Position numbers and translations under genes: made by a program
Part shown: positions 1-7,011 of the stretch, piece after piece
Position numbering within the stretch: position 1 is the stretch's first letter
Layout of the letters: every line of letters starts with the position of its first letter
Assembly: GCF_018860965.1 (NCBI RefSeq)
Contig: NZ_JAHKQF010000011.1
Span: 1 to 64,000 of the forward strand
Source: Alteromonas sp. C1M14
GTDB taxonomy: Bacteria; Pseudomonadota; Gammaproteobacteria; Enterobacterales; Alteromonadaceae
Direction of reading: 5' to 3'
Length of the DNA: 64,000 bases
The notes under the pieces: generated by a model
The model's database searches: none
Told to the model about the DNA's origin: nothing
Seen by the model: the letters and a program-made list of their open reading frames with translations, nothing else

Positions 1-369
1 TGGTGCTTGTTCACTAATGGAAAAGACGACGACTTCATCGGCTCCTAACTGGGACACCCCGTCGTACAATCTGCTGGCTAAAGCATTGGCCGTATTTTGA
101 GAAAACACCAAATCAGGCTGTTGATTTTTCGACAATGAAAAAATGGACTTATCGGTTTCTTGATATTTAAGTGAGCGTAGGGCTTGTGTCACAAGGGGCA
201 GGGTAATGTCGGTAGAATACGGGCTTGCATCTACCTGGGTGGCGGTTTTTATGGCCACATAATCATACTGGTGTTGCCAGATGATTTTCTCTTGAGCTGG
301 GGAAACCTTTGAAAACAACAGCAAGGTGAATAGTACGGGTAAGTTGCAGTATTTTAATGACATCGCCAT
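1..369 (-). CDS. Secreted protein of unknown function (N-terminal part, gene runs off the window)
   Basis: An open frame of 123 codons reads leftwards from an ATG at 369 (a second in-frame ATG is at 363) off the left edge. The N-terminus is a clear Sec signal peptide: a short basic start (MSLKYC), a hydrophobic core (LPVLFTLLLF) and a likely cut after SPAQ. The rest seen is a soluble periplasmic-looking segment with no cysteine or metal motif. I do not recognise the family, and the C-terminus is missing. Its promoter must share the 370-600 region with the divergent aldA leader. The start is well supported by the signal peptide; the function is unknown. Confidence 0.6.
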   Translation of the reverse strand, partial: MAMSLKYCNLPVLFTLLLFSKVSPAQEKIIWQHQYDYVAIKTATQVDASPYSTDITLPLVTQALRSLKYQETDKSIFSLSKNQQPDLVFSQNTANALASRLYDGVSQLGADEVVVFSISEQAP

Positions 370-599
370 GTTACCTCTTTATCGATTGTTATTTTGTACT
401 CGTAAAATGCAGTAGCAGTTGTCGTACCAATAAGGGCATGTTTTAGTCATTTTTCAATAACGTCTTCTTTCTCTCTATTTTGATGTTCTAACTAACTGAT
501 GAGGCTCAATTTTTATTCTTCTGCTTAATGCTGCTTTTAGCGAAGGCATAATCGGTCGCTTTGTGTGGCGTGCAAGGTGGTGTGGCAGCTATTGCAAAA

Positions 600-620
600 T
601 GCGACATTTGCCATGCGACA
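600..620 (+). promoter_or_regulatory. Putative activator (UAS) site for aldA: two TGCGACA half-sites
   Basis: TGCGACA occurs at 600-606 and again at 614-620, seven bases apart, in direct orientation. The stretch matches 17 of 21 positions of the perfect palindrome upstream of the alcohol dehydrogenase (6819-6839), including the shared CATTTGCC core. It lies about 130 bases upstream of a sigma-54 -24/-12 element, the usual distance for an enhancer. Binding by the activator at 4470-6470 is inferred. Confidence 0.6.
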
Positions 621-748
621 AGTGATGCAAGTGTCTTATGTCCAAGGGGGGTTAAAAAACAATAGGCAGCTGGATAGCCAACCTAAAAAAAGGAATTAAA
701 TTATAAATTACAGTTAGTTAGTCTATTTTTAAACGAATTGTTAACAAA

Positions 749-764
749 TGGTGTGGTGATTGCA
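749..764 (+). promoter_or_regulatory. Sigma-54 (-24/-12) promoter of aldA
   Basis: TGGTGTG-N4-TTGCA matches the sigma-54 consensus TGGCACG-N4-TTGCW with the GG and GC elements at the required spacing. It predicts a transcript start near 776 and a leader of about 100 bases before the aldA ATG at 878. Confidence 0.65.
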
Positions 765-877
765 AATCGAAGCATAGACGGCTTGATTGACGATTTTTCT
801 TTTTCGCTTTTAGCTGCGCAAAAAGAAAACGCTTTTGGCTTTTTATTTTTTTCATCGTTCAACAGAGAGAATTGCTT

Positions 878-2317
878 ATGTCTGAGATACCTGTATATCA
901 AAATTACATCAATGGTGAATTTCAAGCAGAATCAGCATCCTATATTGAAGTTACAAATCCCGCTGACGGCACTGTTTTATCAAAAGTACCGAATGCCAGC
1001 GCAACTGAAATTCAACAGGCCATCGATGCTGCAAAAGCTGCGCAAAAAGGGTGGGCTGCTACGCCTGCTATCGAGCGCGCACAATATCTTAATCGCATTG
1101 CTGATAAGCTGCGTCAAAACGTAGACCGTTTGGCCTCCATCATTACCCAAGAGCAAGGTAAAGTCTTAGATTTAGCCACGGTGGAAGTGAATTTCACCGC
1201 GGATTACCTCGATTATATGGCCGGTTGGGCGCGACGTATAGAAGGCGATATTATTACCAGTGATCGCCCGGGTGAAAACATCTTTTTGTTTAGAAAACCG
1301 TTAGGCGTGGTGGCGGGTATTTTACCGTGGAACTTTCCCTTCTTCTTGATTGCCAGAAAGATGGCACCGGCTTTAATTACGGGTAATACTATTGTCATTA
1401 AACCCAGTGAAGAAACGCCGAATAATTGCTTTGAGTTTACCCGATTACTTAACGAAGTGGGTTTACCGAAAGGGGTCTTTAATGTTGTGTGTGGTACCGG
1501 ACAGCAGGTCGGCGAAGCATTAACAACCAGTAATAAAATAGACATGATTAGCTTTACCGGTAGCGTTGCCACAGGATCTGCCATTATGGCGGCGGCTGCC
1601 CCCAATGTGACTAAGCTTAACCTTGAGTTAGGCGGTAAGGCGCCAGCAATTGTGTTAGAGGATGCAGACTTGGATCTTGCTGTTGAGGCCATTAAAGCAT
1701 CGCGAGTGATTAATACCGGTCAAGTATGTAACTGTGCCGAGCGTATTTATGTACATGCTGCGGTAGCCGATACATTTATTAGCAAACTTAGTGAAGCCAT
1801 GAAGGCCACTCGCTTCGGTAACCCCATGACTCAAAAAGATTTAGAAATGGGGCCGTTAATTAACCAAGCGAGTTTAGATAAAGTAGTTAGCATGGTTGAA
1901 ACCGCAAAGCGGGAAGGCGCGCAGGTTGTTACTGGCGGCAAGGTGGCAGATTTAGACAGTGGTTTTCACTATGAACCCACCGTTTTAGCGGGTTGCCATT
2001 CCGATATGGAAATCATGAAAAAAGAGATTTTTGGCCCCGTTTTACCGGTTCAGGTTGTAGATAGCTTAGAGGAAGCGGTGGAATTAGCGAATGCATCTGA
2101 ATACGGTCTTACCTCGTCAGTGTATACACAGAATTTATCTACTGCTATGCGCGCCATTAATATGCTCGATTATGGTGAAACCTATATTAATCGTGAGAAT
2201 TTTGAAGCCATGCAAGGCTTCCATGCCGGTGCTCGCAAATCTGGCATTGGTGGCGCAGATGGTAAATATGGCCTGTACGAGTACACCCGTACACATGTGG
2301 CTTATATTCAAAGCTAA
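878..2317 (+). CDS. aldA: Aldehyde dehydrogenase AldA (lactaldehyde/glycolaldehyde dehydrogenase)
   Basis: NAD-dependent aldehyde dehydrogenase of 479 residues, the same length as E. coli AldA, which oxidises lactaldehyde to lactate and glycolaldehyde to glycolate in the cytoplasm. Seen: the PWNFPFFLIARKMAPAL segment, the Glu of LELGGKAP at residue 250, the catalytic Cys at 284 in GQVCNCAER, and the AldA-like tail with NFEAMQGFHAG and GIGGADGK. The ATG at 878 is preferred over the upstream TTG at 872 because AGAGAG lies 8 bases before it. It is monocistronic, with two hairpins downstream. A sigma-54 promoter and activator half-sites precede it, tying it to the alcohol dehydrogenase at 7012. 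The exact substrate in this organism is inferred. Confidence 0.88.
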   Translation: MSEIPVYQNYINGEFQAESASYIEVTNPADGTVLSKVPNASATEIQQAIDAAKAAQKGWAATPAIERAQYLNRIADKLRQNVDRLASIITQEQGKVLDLATVEVNFTADYLDYMAGWARRIEGDIITSDRPGENIFLFRKPLGVVAGILPWNFPFFLIARKMAPALITGNTIVIKPSEETPNNCFEFTRLLNEVGLPKGVFNVVCGTGQQVGEALTTSNKIDMISFTGSVATGSAIMAAAAPNVTKLNLELGGKAPAIVLEDADLDLAVEAIKASRVINTGQVCNCAERIYVHAAVADTFISKLSEAMKATRFGNPMTQKDLEMGPLINQASLDKVVSMVETAKREGAQVVTGGKVADLDSGFHYEPTVLAGCHSDMEIMKKEIFGPVLPVQVVDSLEEAVELANASEYGLTSSVYTQNLSTAMRAINMLDYGETYINRENFEAMQGFHAGARKSGIGGADGKYGLYEYTRTHVAYIQS

Positions 2318-2334
2318 CGGCTGAACTCAACCCG

Positions 2335-2403
2335 CCTCAATGTTCTATTGTTGAGGTGTTTTTTACGCTTAAGTTGTGCCGTCACTAAGAAGTGGCGGCT
2401 TTT
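2335..2403 (+). terminator. Tandem rho-independent terminators after aldA
   Basis: First hairpin: CCTCAA (2335-2340) pairs with TTGAGG (2351-2356), followed by TGTTTTTT. Second hairpin: GCCGTCACT (2378-2386), loop AAGA, AGTGGCGGC (2391-2399), followed by TTTT. The second is the stronger. Confidence 0.65.
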
Positions 2404-2462
2404 AAGGTTGTGGTCATTACCCACATAATACTGTTTTAATAATTAACCGTAGTACTTTATGT

Positions 2463-2879
2463 ATGAGTCGTTTTAAGAAAAAATTAAACCGAATCAATAT
2501 GCCTATTTTTGAAATAGATCATCCCTATTTAAATGAACTCGATACGGGTTTTTTTAGCCAGCTAAAAAACGAATGTAGTAGTATTTATAGCGGTGGTTAT
2601 GATGAGGATAATCTTGTTCTATGTGATTTCGCTGTTGAGGAATCGTTATCAATTTTTATCGATAAAGCTTATGCCATTATTTCAAAAATAAGTGAAGGTA
2701 ATTCCATCTATGTTGTGAATTCATCCGATGTTTACACAACCATTGAAGAAGCAGCCTTACACAATCAATTTCCCACGGCTAATAGTAAACACGTTATTTA
2801 TAATATAACTATAGATAGCGCCTCAACAAGTCGCGTTGTCTTTATTAATAATGACGCGGAAAATCTTCTTTTTAAATAA
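2463..2879 (+). CDS. Hypothetical protein (138 aa)
   Basis: Not recognised. The frame is open for 138 codons from an ATG at 2463, with no signal peptide or transmembrane segment. The first 12 residues are basic (MSRFKKKLNRIN); the rest is mixed and mildly acidic and would form a small soluble domain. The upstream sequence lacks a clear Shine-Dalgarno, and an internal ATG at 2499 (MPIFEIDHPYL) is an alternative start. It sits between the aldA terminators and a convergent hairpin at 2907-2939, so it is its own transcription unit. AT-richer than its neighbours. Probably a real but lineage-specific gene. Confidence 0.5.
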   Translation: MSRFKKKLNRINMPIFEIDHPYLNELDTGFFSQLKNECSSIYSGGYDEDNLVLCDFAVEESLSIFIDKAYAIISKISEGNSIYVVNSSDVYTTIEEAALHNQFPTANSKHVIYNITIDSASTSRVVFINNDAENLLFK

Positions 2880-2906
2880 CTAAAATCGATGTGTGTTTGA
2901 ACGAAT

Positions 2907-2939
2907 TTGCCGCCAAAGAAGGATGTTCTTTGACGGCAA
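2907..2939. terminator. Hairpin between convergent genes
   Basis: TTGCCGCCAAAGAA (2907-2920) pairs with TTCTTTGACGGCAA (2926-2939) over 14 bases with one mismatch and a 5-base loop. It lies between the ends of the convergent genes at 2879 and 2983. There is no long T tract on either side, so termination is likely but not certain. Confidence 0.45.
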
Positions 2940-2982
2940 TGATAGGTGGGTTGATAAATTAGGTAAGATTACCCTTATATGG

Positions 2983-4188
2983 TTAGAAGGTCACCGAAGC
3001 CTCAATAATCACACCGTCCCATTCGGCCCCTCCTTCTGCGCCAAATTGTGCGGTGCCACCACCAGAATACTGTTCCTCTTCTTGTTTAACATATTCAGCT
3101 TTAAAGAGGGTAGAATCGTTCATCCACCAACCCCCGCCTAACTGAAGACGGCTCGCCGTGTTGTTGTCGCTAATCCCTGCGCTTTCGTTGTCAGATTCTG
3201 CATACCGTGCAGCTACATACAGATCCTCGTTTATCATATAGCGACCTTCGATAGACCAGAATGCCATCTCAGCATCTTGCTCAATGTAGTTGGTTTGGAA
3301 CGTTCCTTGTCCATCTGCCCAGCTGTAGTCGTCTTTGGCTGAGCCAAACAGGCCGTGTAGCAATACGGTGTCAGTTTTGTACTGAACATCGGCTTGCCAG
3401 ATAAACGCGTCTACACCAGGCACAATTAACGGGTGGGTAACACGGGCATTAGGTGCGGAGCTGGCGAATTGATAGTTATCTCCATCGCCTACCGCGATAA
3501 GGGTGCCTGCGGTCTTTCCGGTTACCGCGTCTATGTCGTGGTTGGTGGAGAACATACCGCCGCCAAAGGATAATCCGCTAGGTAAATTATAGGTGCCGCG
3601 TAAACCATAATTGTAGCCACGGCCATCGGTGAAATCGGCAAAGAAGTCTGGTGTAGAAACCACCGCATCCCAGGTGATCGAATGGTCATTAGCGGTATTG
3701 TGTACCCCGTAGAACCATAGCCCTTCTTCAGCGGTAATCATATCTACCAAACTATTACCCACAAAGGGGTTGCTTTGCACGGCAGCTCCATCTGAATAGC
3801 GTATGAAGTTCTGTGTGGTAGAAATAAGGTTGCCCAGTCTTACGCCCATGTCATCGTTGAATTGAAATTGGATCCAAGCAAGATCCTGACTGACCGCCGC
3901 ACTACTATCATTCCAGTCGTTTGGTTCTTCTGCCAGCTCGGCAAAGACCGACACTCGCTCGGTAACTTGGACATTAATATTGATGGCAAAACGGAATCTA
4001 TGAAAACCGGAGTCAGCATTGGCATTCCCTGGATCTGCGGCAGCGCCTTCTACTTCCATGCCCGCTTGCCAACTTTGCATAACGGCACCTGAAAGTTGTA
4101 TGCGACTTTCTTGTTGAGCAATGGCGGCGGGTGAAAAATAGAGAAGCGCTAAGCTTGATGTGGCTAAATAGAGTTTGTTTAATTTCAT
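2983..4188 (-). CDS. Outer-membrane porin, co-regulated with alcohol oxidation genes
   Basis: Beta-barrel porin of about 401 residues. The signal peptide MKLNKLYLATSSLALLYFSP...AIAQ is followed by alternating amphipathic strands rich in Tyr, Trp and Gly, and the protein ends ...EASVTF with the terminal Phe expected of an outer-membrane protein. The start is set at the ATG at 4188: it gives a proper signal peptide, AGAGGA lies upstream, and the longer reading from 4254 would begin inside the sigma-54 promoter. It is divergent from, and shares a regulatory pattern with, aldA and the PQQ dehydrogenase, which suggests uptake of the alcohol or export of products. The substrate is unknown; no specific porin family can be assigned with confidence. 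Confidence 0.75.
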   Translation of the reverse strand: MKLNKLYLATSSLALLYFSPAAIAQQESRIQLSGAVMQSWQAGMEVEGAAADPGNANADSGFHRFRFAININVQVTERVSVFAELAEEPNDWNDSSAAVSQDLAWIQFQFNDDMGVRLGNLISTTQNFIRYSDGAAVQSNPFVGNSLVDMITAEEGLWFYGVHNTANDHSITWDAVVSTPDFFADFTDGRGYNYGLRGTYNLPSGLSFGGGMFSTNHDIDAVTGKTAGTLIAVGDGDNYQFASSAPNARVTHPLIVPGVDAFIWQADVQYKTDTVLLHGLFGSAKDDYSWADGQGTFQTNYIEQDAEMAFWSIEGRYMINEDLYVAARYAESDNESAGISDNNTASRLQLGGGWWMNDSTLFKAEYVKQEEEQYSGGGTAQFGAEGGAEWDGVIIEASVTF

Positions 4189-4237
4189 TTTTATGTGTCC
4201 TCTTAATGGAAATAGCTGTGTTATCCATTTAGAGAAT

Positions 4238-4253
4238 GGCAAACTATATGCCA
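4238..4253 (-). promoter_or_regulatory. Sigma-54 (-24/-12) promoter of the porin gene
   Basis: Read on the minus strand from 4253 to 4238 the sequence is TGGCATA-N4-TTGCC, with GG and GC at the sigma-54 spacing. It predicts a transcript start near 4226 and a leader of about 38 bases to the ATG at 4188. Confidence 0.65.
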
Positions 4254-4347
4254 TGTTAAATTTATTTTTTAATATGTTATTAATTGTTAATAATTAAGGG
4301 TTTTTAATATTCTTTGTTGTTTTATTTGAATTTTATTCTGACACTAT

Positions 4348-4377
4348 TGTTGCATTTAATTGCTACAGTCTGCGACA
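4348..4377 (-). promoter_or_regulatory. Putative activator (UAS) site for the porin gene
   Basis: TGTTGCA (4348-4354) and TGCTACA (4361-4367) form an imperfect palindrome with a 6-base spacer, and an exact TGCGACA follows at 4371-4377. The cluster lies about 95-125 bases upstream of the sigma-54 element at 4253, a normal enhancer distance, and resembles the palindrome at 6819-6839. Confidence 0.5.
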
Positions 4378-4404
4378 CATGGAGTGTTATTTCGATAGAA
4401 ATGA

Positions 4405-4442
4405 AAAAGCCCGTTATAAATTGATTTTTATAACGGGCTTTT
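4405..4442 (-). terminator. Rho-independent terminator of the sigma-54 activator gene
   Basis: AAAAGCCCGTTATAAA (4405-4420) pairs perfectly over 16 bases with its complement at 4427-4442, loop of 6. Reading leftwards it ends in a T run, directly after the stop of the activator gene at 4470. Confidence 0.8.
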
Positions 4443-4469
4443 AGGTGGAGCGATAATTAATGACGTAAT

Positions 4470-6470
4470 TTAATAGACGTCATTAGGTTGAATGATGTTA
4501 AATTTCTTCATTTTTCGATATACCGTAGAACGACAGATATTTAACTCTTCAGATACCATGGTGATATTCCATCGGTGTTTTTTTAACGTATCGAGCAGTA
4601 ATTGCCCTTCATGGGATCCGGCATATTTAGATAAGGGATTATGCTCTGCCTTGGTTTCTTCTGCATTTATCTCTTGTGGGGGATCGCAGGGCATGGATGT
4701 GTTTTCAAGCACGTCATCAGGTAGGCACTCAACGTTGATTTCGTTATTTTCGCTTACTGCGGCAGCATACTTAAGAACACTCATTAATTGGCGGATATTA
4801 CCGGGCCAATGATACTGTTTCAGTATCTCCAGCACTTGCTCGGTCAGGGTGTATTCACCTTCATGCTTGAGTTCTCGATGAATAACACTGGCGATAATAC
4901 TTTCTTTATCTGTTCTATCCCTAAGAGCAGGTAGCTTGACCGGCATACCATTTAAACGGTAGTAAAAATCCTCGCGAAATGCTTTTTGTTCGATACGTTC
5001 TTTAAGGTTTTGGTGGGTAGCCGAAATAATTTGTAAGTCTAAGGCAATGGGCTCACTGGAGCCTAACGGCATGCTTTCACGTTCTGCCAAGACCCGTAGT
5101 AATCGAGTTTGTAGCTGAACCGGCATATCGCCAATTTCATCAAGAAAGAGGGTACCGCCATTGGCCAATTCTAATTTGCCGGTCATGCCCTTTTTATTGG
5201 CGCCAGTAAAGGTGCCGCTGCGATAGCCGAATAACTCACTTTCTATTAGGGTTTCAGGAATTGCCGCACAGTTTAACGCAACAAAAGGCCCGTTAGCGCG
5301 GCCACTGGCTTGATGGATTGCTCTGGCAAAGGCTTCTTTACCCGTGCCTGTCTCGCCGGTAATCAGTACAGGAATATCCTTATTTAAAACCTGTGAAATC
5401 TGTCGAACGATTTTTCCCATCCGCGGATCATTACCGCTAAGCTCTTCCAATGAAGGGTGTTTGCCAAAGCTCCCTTTTTTGGCGATGGCTGAGGGGCGAG
5501 TTTGCTTATTCAGCACAAAGGTTTTGTTGCCCGGTACCCGTAACGCGAGTTCAATTTCTTCTAATAGTAAGGGAGAGTAAAGCTTAATAACGTTACTGCC
5601 ACCGTTGGTTTTGGTGAGTAGTTCGTCAATTGAAATACCGATGATCTCTTCGAGTTTGCTTCCTGGAAGGGATTGGTTTGCCGGTAACAGAGAACTATAC
5701 TCAAAAAAGGAAGAGCGATTCGCGCCTATGATTACGCCTCGTTCATTAACGGCTAGTAATTGTTCTTGAGCGAGATCGAAAAAGCTTTCAGCAGGACGAA
5801 TATTTAAGGTGATCTGATTTCTGTAGGTTTTTCTAAAATAACTGTTTTCGATCATCCTGCCGTACATCATTACCATCTGCAGGGTCAAAAACTGATTATC
5901 CTTGGCTTTATCGGCACCCAAACAAGACGCATTGAGGCAACCCCGTAATTCACCCATGGGATCAAAAATAGGAGTGACAGAACAGCTTAGCTGTTTATGG
6001 CTGGGATAAAAGTGTTCATCTTGATGAACAATCAACGATTCTTTTTCTACCAAGCAGGTGCCAATACCGTTGGTCCCGACCATATTTTCAGCCCAACGGG
6101 CTCCTATCAATAAGCCGGATTCCTTACTACGGGCTTTTTCTCCTTGGGGAAGGTTTGTGGCTAAGGTAAGGCCGGTCTCGTCAGTTAATACCACCGAATA
6201 GCCAGCATCAACAATACGCTTTGACAGACCGGTAAGACCTTGACGGGCAATGTTGAGATAATCCTCTTGTTGTTGCAATTGTTGGCGCATTTCAGAGGAT
6301 GACAGAACTTCTATTTCGCCGGCCTTATTGGGGTCTAGGCCATATTTAAGTAAGCTTCTTTTCCACGAGCGGGCTATGCAATCGGAAGGTTGAATATTAC
6401 GTTGCCTAAATTCTGCAGACATAAAAGATTGTGCGCCGTAGCTGTCCATAGAACCCGAAGTCTGATTCAT
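4470..6470 (-). CDS. Sigma-54-dependent enhancer-binding activator, AcoR type (GAF-AAA+-Fis HTH)
   Basis: 666-residue transcriptional activator. Residues about 1-200 carry a GAF-like sensor region (NGIGTCLV and the PIFDPMGEL stretch) as in AcoR-type activators of alcohol and acetoin catabolism. The AAA+ ATPase has Walker A GETGTGKE at about 372-379, Walker B TLFLDEIGD, and the sigma-54 contact loop at about 419-424, which reads GTFTGA instead of the usual GAFTGA. The C-terminus is a Fis-type helix-turn-helix (WNITMVSEEL...STVYRKM). It lies between the porin and the alcohol dehydrogenase, both preceded by sigma-54 promoters and similar half-sites, and so is the likely regulator of both and of aldA. 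The effector, probably an alcohol or aldehyde, is not visible. Confidence 0.85.
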   Translation of the reverse strand: MNQTSGSMDSYGAQSFMSAEFRQRNIQPSDCIARSWKRSLLKYGLDPNKAGEIEVLSSSEMRQQLQQQEDYLNIARQGLTGLSKRIVDAGYSVVLTDETGLTLATNLPQGEKARSKESGLLIGARWAENMVGTNGIGTCLVEKESLIVHQDEHFYPSHKQLSCSVTPIFDPMGELRGCLNASCLGADKAKDNQFLTLQMVMMYGRMIENSYFRKTYRNQITLNIRPAESFFDLAQEQLLAVNERGVIIGANRSSFFEYSSLLPANQSLPGSKLEEIIGISIDELLTKTNGGSNVIKLYSPLLLEEIELALRVPGNKTFVLNKQTRPSAIAKKGSFGKHPSLEELSGNDPRMGKIVRQISQVLNKDIPVLITGETGTGKEAFARAIHQASGRANGPFVALNCAAIPETLIESELFGYRSGTFTGANKKGMTGKLELANGGTLFLDEIGDMPVQLQTRLLRVLAERESMPLGSSEPIALDLQIISATHQNLKERIEQKAFREDFYYRLNGMPVKLPALRDRTDKESIIASVIHRELKHEGEYTLTEQVLEILKQYHWPGNIRQLMSVLKYAAAVSENNEINVECLPDDVLENTSMPCDPPQEINAEETKAEHNPLSKYAGSHEGQLLLDTLKKHRWNITMVSEELNICRSTVYRKMKKFNIIQPNDVY

Positions 6471-6818
6471 CTTTAATTTACTCCGTTATCATTATATTTT
6501 TGGGTACTTCTCGCGATGAGTCGCAGTCGCTCTTACTGTACAGCTTTTCACCACAATAGCAGATTAACGTTTTAATGCAATTTCTGTAACAATTACGCAA
6601 AGATTAAAGCAAAAGGCAGAATTGCCTTTACCGGGCACATCTATTCATTATTAAAACTGGCTCTGTATTTTAAATATTTCTATTATTATTAATGGCTTAT
6701 CAGTTTTTAGTCCAACAGAGCTGTAAGCTTTGATAATAAGGTGTCGTGCTAACCAAGCAAAATACCCTCGAAACCTGCCATGAAAGGAGCGAGAAAATGT
6801 GCGTCAAACGTGTCTCAT

Positions 6819-6839
6819 TGTCGCATTTGCCCTGCGACA
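6819..6839 (+). promoter_or_regulatory. Putative activator (UAS) palindrome upstream of the alcohol dehydrogenase
   Basis: TGTCGCA (6819-6825), a 7-base spacer and TGCGACA (6833-6839) form a perfect inverted repeat. It lies about 115-135 bases upstream of the sigma-54 promoter at 6954 and about 350 bases upstream of the divergent activator gene, so it could serve both. Confidence 0.65.
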
Positions 6840-6953
6840 CTTGTTTCGTCTTTCACACTAACTTCAAATATTGCCGCCCCATGAATTTTCTGAAAATGGT
6901 AAAATAACCATATATATCAGTAATATATAAATATTTTGAATTTTAAATGTTAT

Positions 6954-6969
6954 TGGCATGTTAATTGTT
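6954..6969 (+). promoter_or_regulatory. Sigma-54 (-24/-12) promoter of the alcohol dehydrogenase
   Basis: TGGCATG-N4-TTGTT has correct sigma-54 spacing; the -12 element has GT where GC is usual. It predicts a transcript start near 6981, and shows that an in-frame ATG at 6958 cannot be the translation start. Confidence 0.6.
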
Positions 6970-7011
6970 CTTCTGTCTAGGTCTGTAACAAACGACCCTC
7001 AGAGGCACACA

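Larger units (their letters stand above)
370..877. other. Divergent intergenic region upstream of aldA
   Basis: About 500 bases without a convincing gene. Short open frames here are low-complexity. It holds the half-sites at 600-620 and the sigma-54 promoter at 749-764 that are listed separately, and presumably the promoter of the leftward secreted-protein gene near 370-480, which I could not place. Confidence 0.6.
6471..7011. other. Divergent control region between activator and alcohol dehydrogenase
   Basis: About 540 bases with no gene. It contains the perfect palindrome at 6819-6839 and the sigma-54 promoter at 6954-6969. The activator's own promoter must also be here, on the minus strand; no clear sigma-70 element was placed. 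Confidence 0.6.

Noticed and set aside
4189-4254. Longer N-terminus for the porin from ATG 4254
   Set aside because: It would start within the -24/-12 element and hide the signal peptide.
6958-7011. Longer N-terminus for the alcohol dehydrogenase from ATG 6958
   Set aside because: The ATG lies inside the sigma-54 promoter and ahead of the expected transcript start; the ATG at 7012 gives a proper signal peptide.
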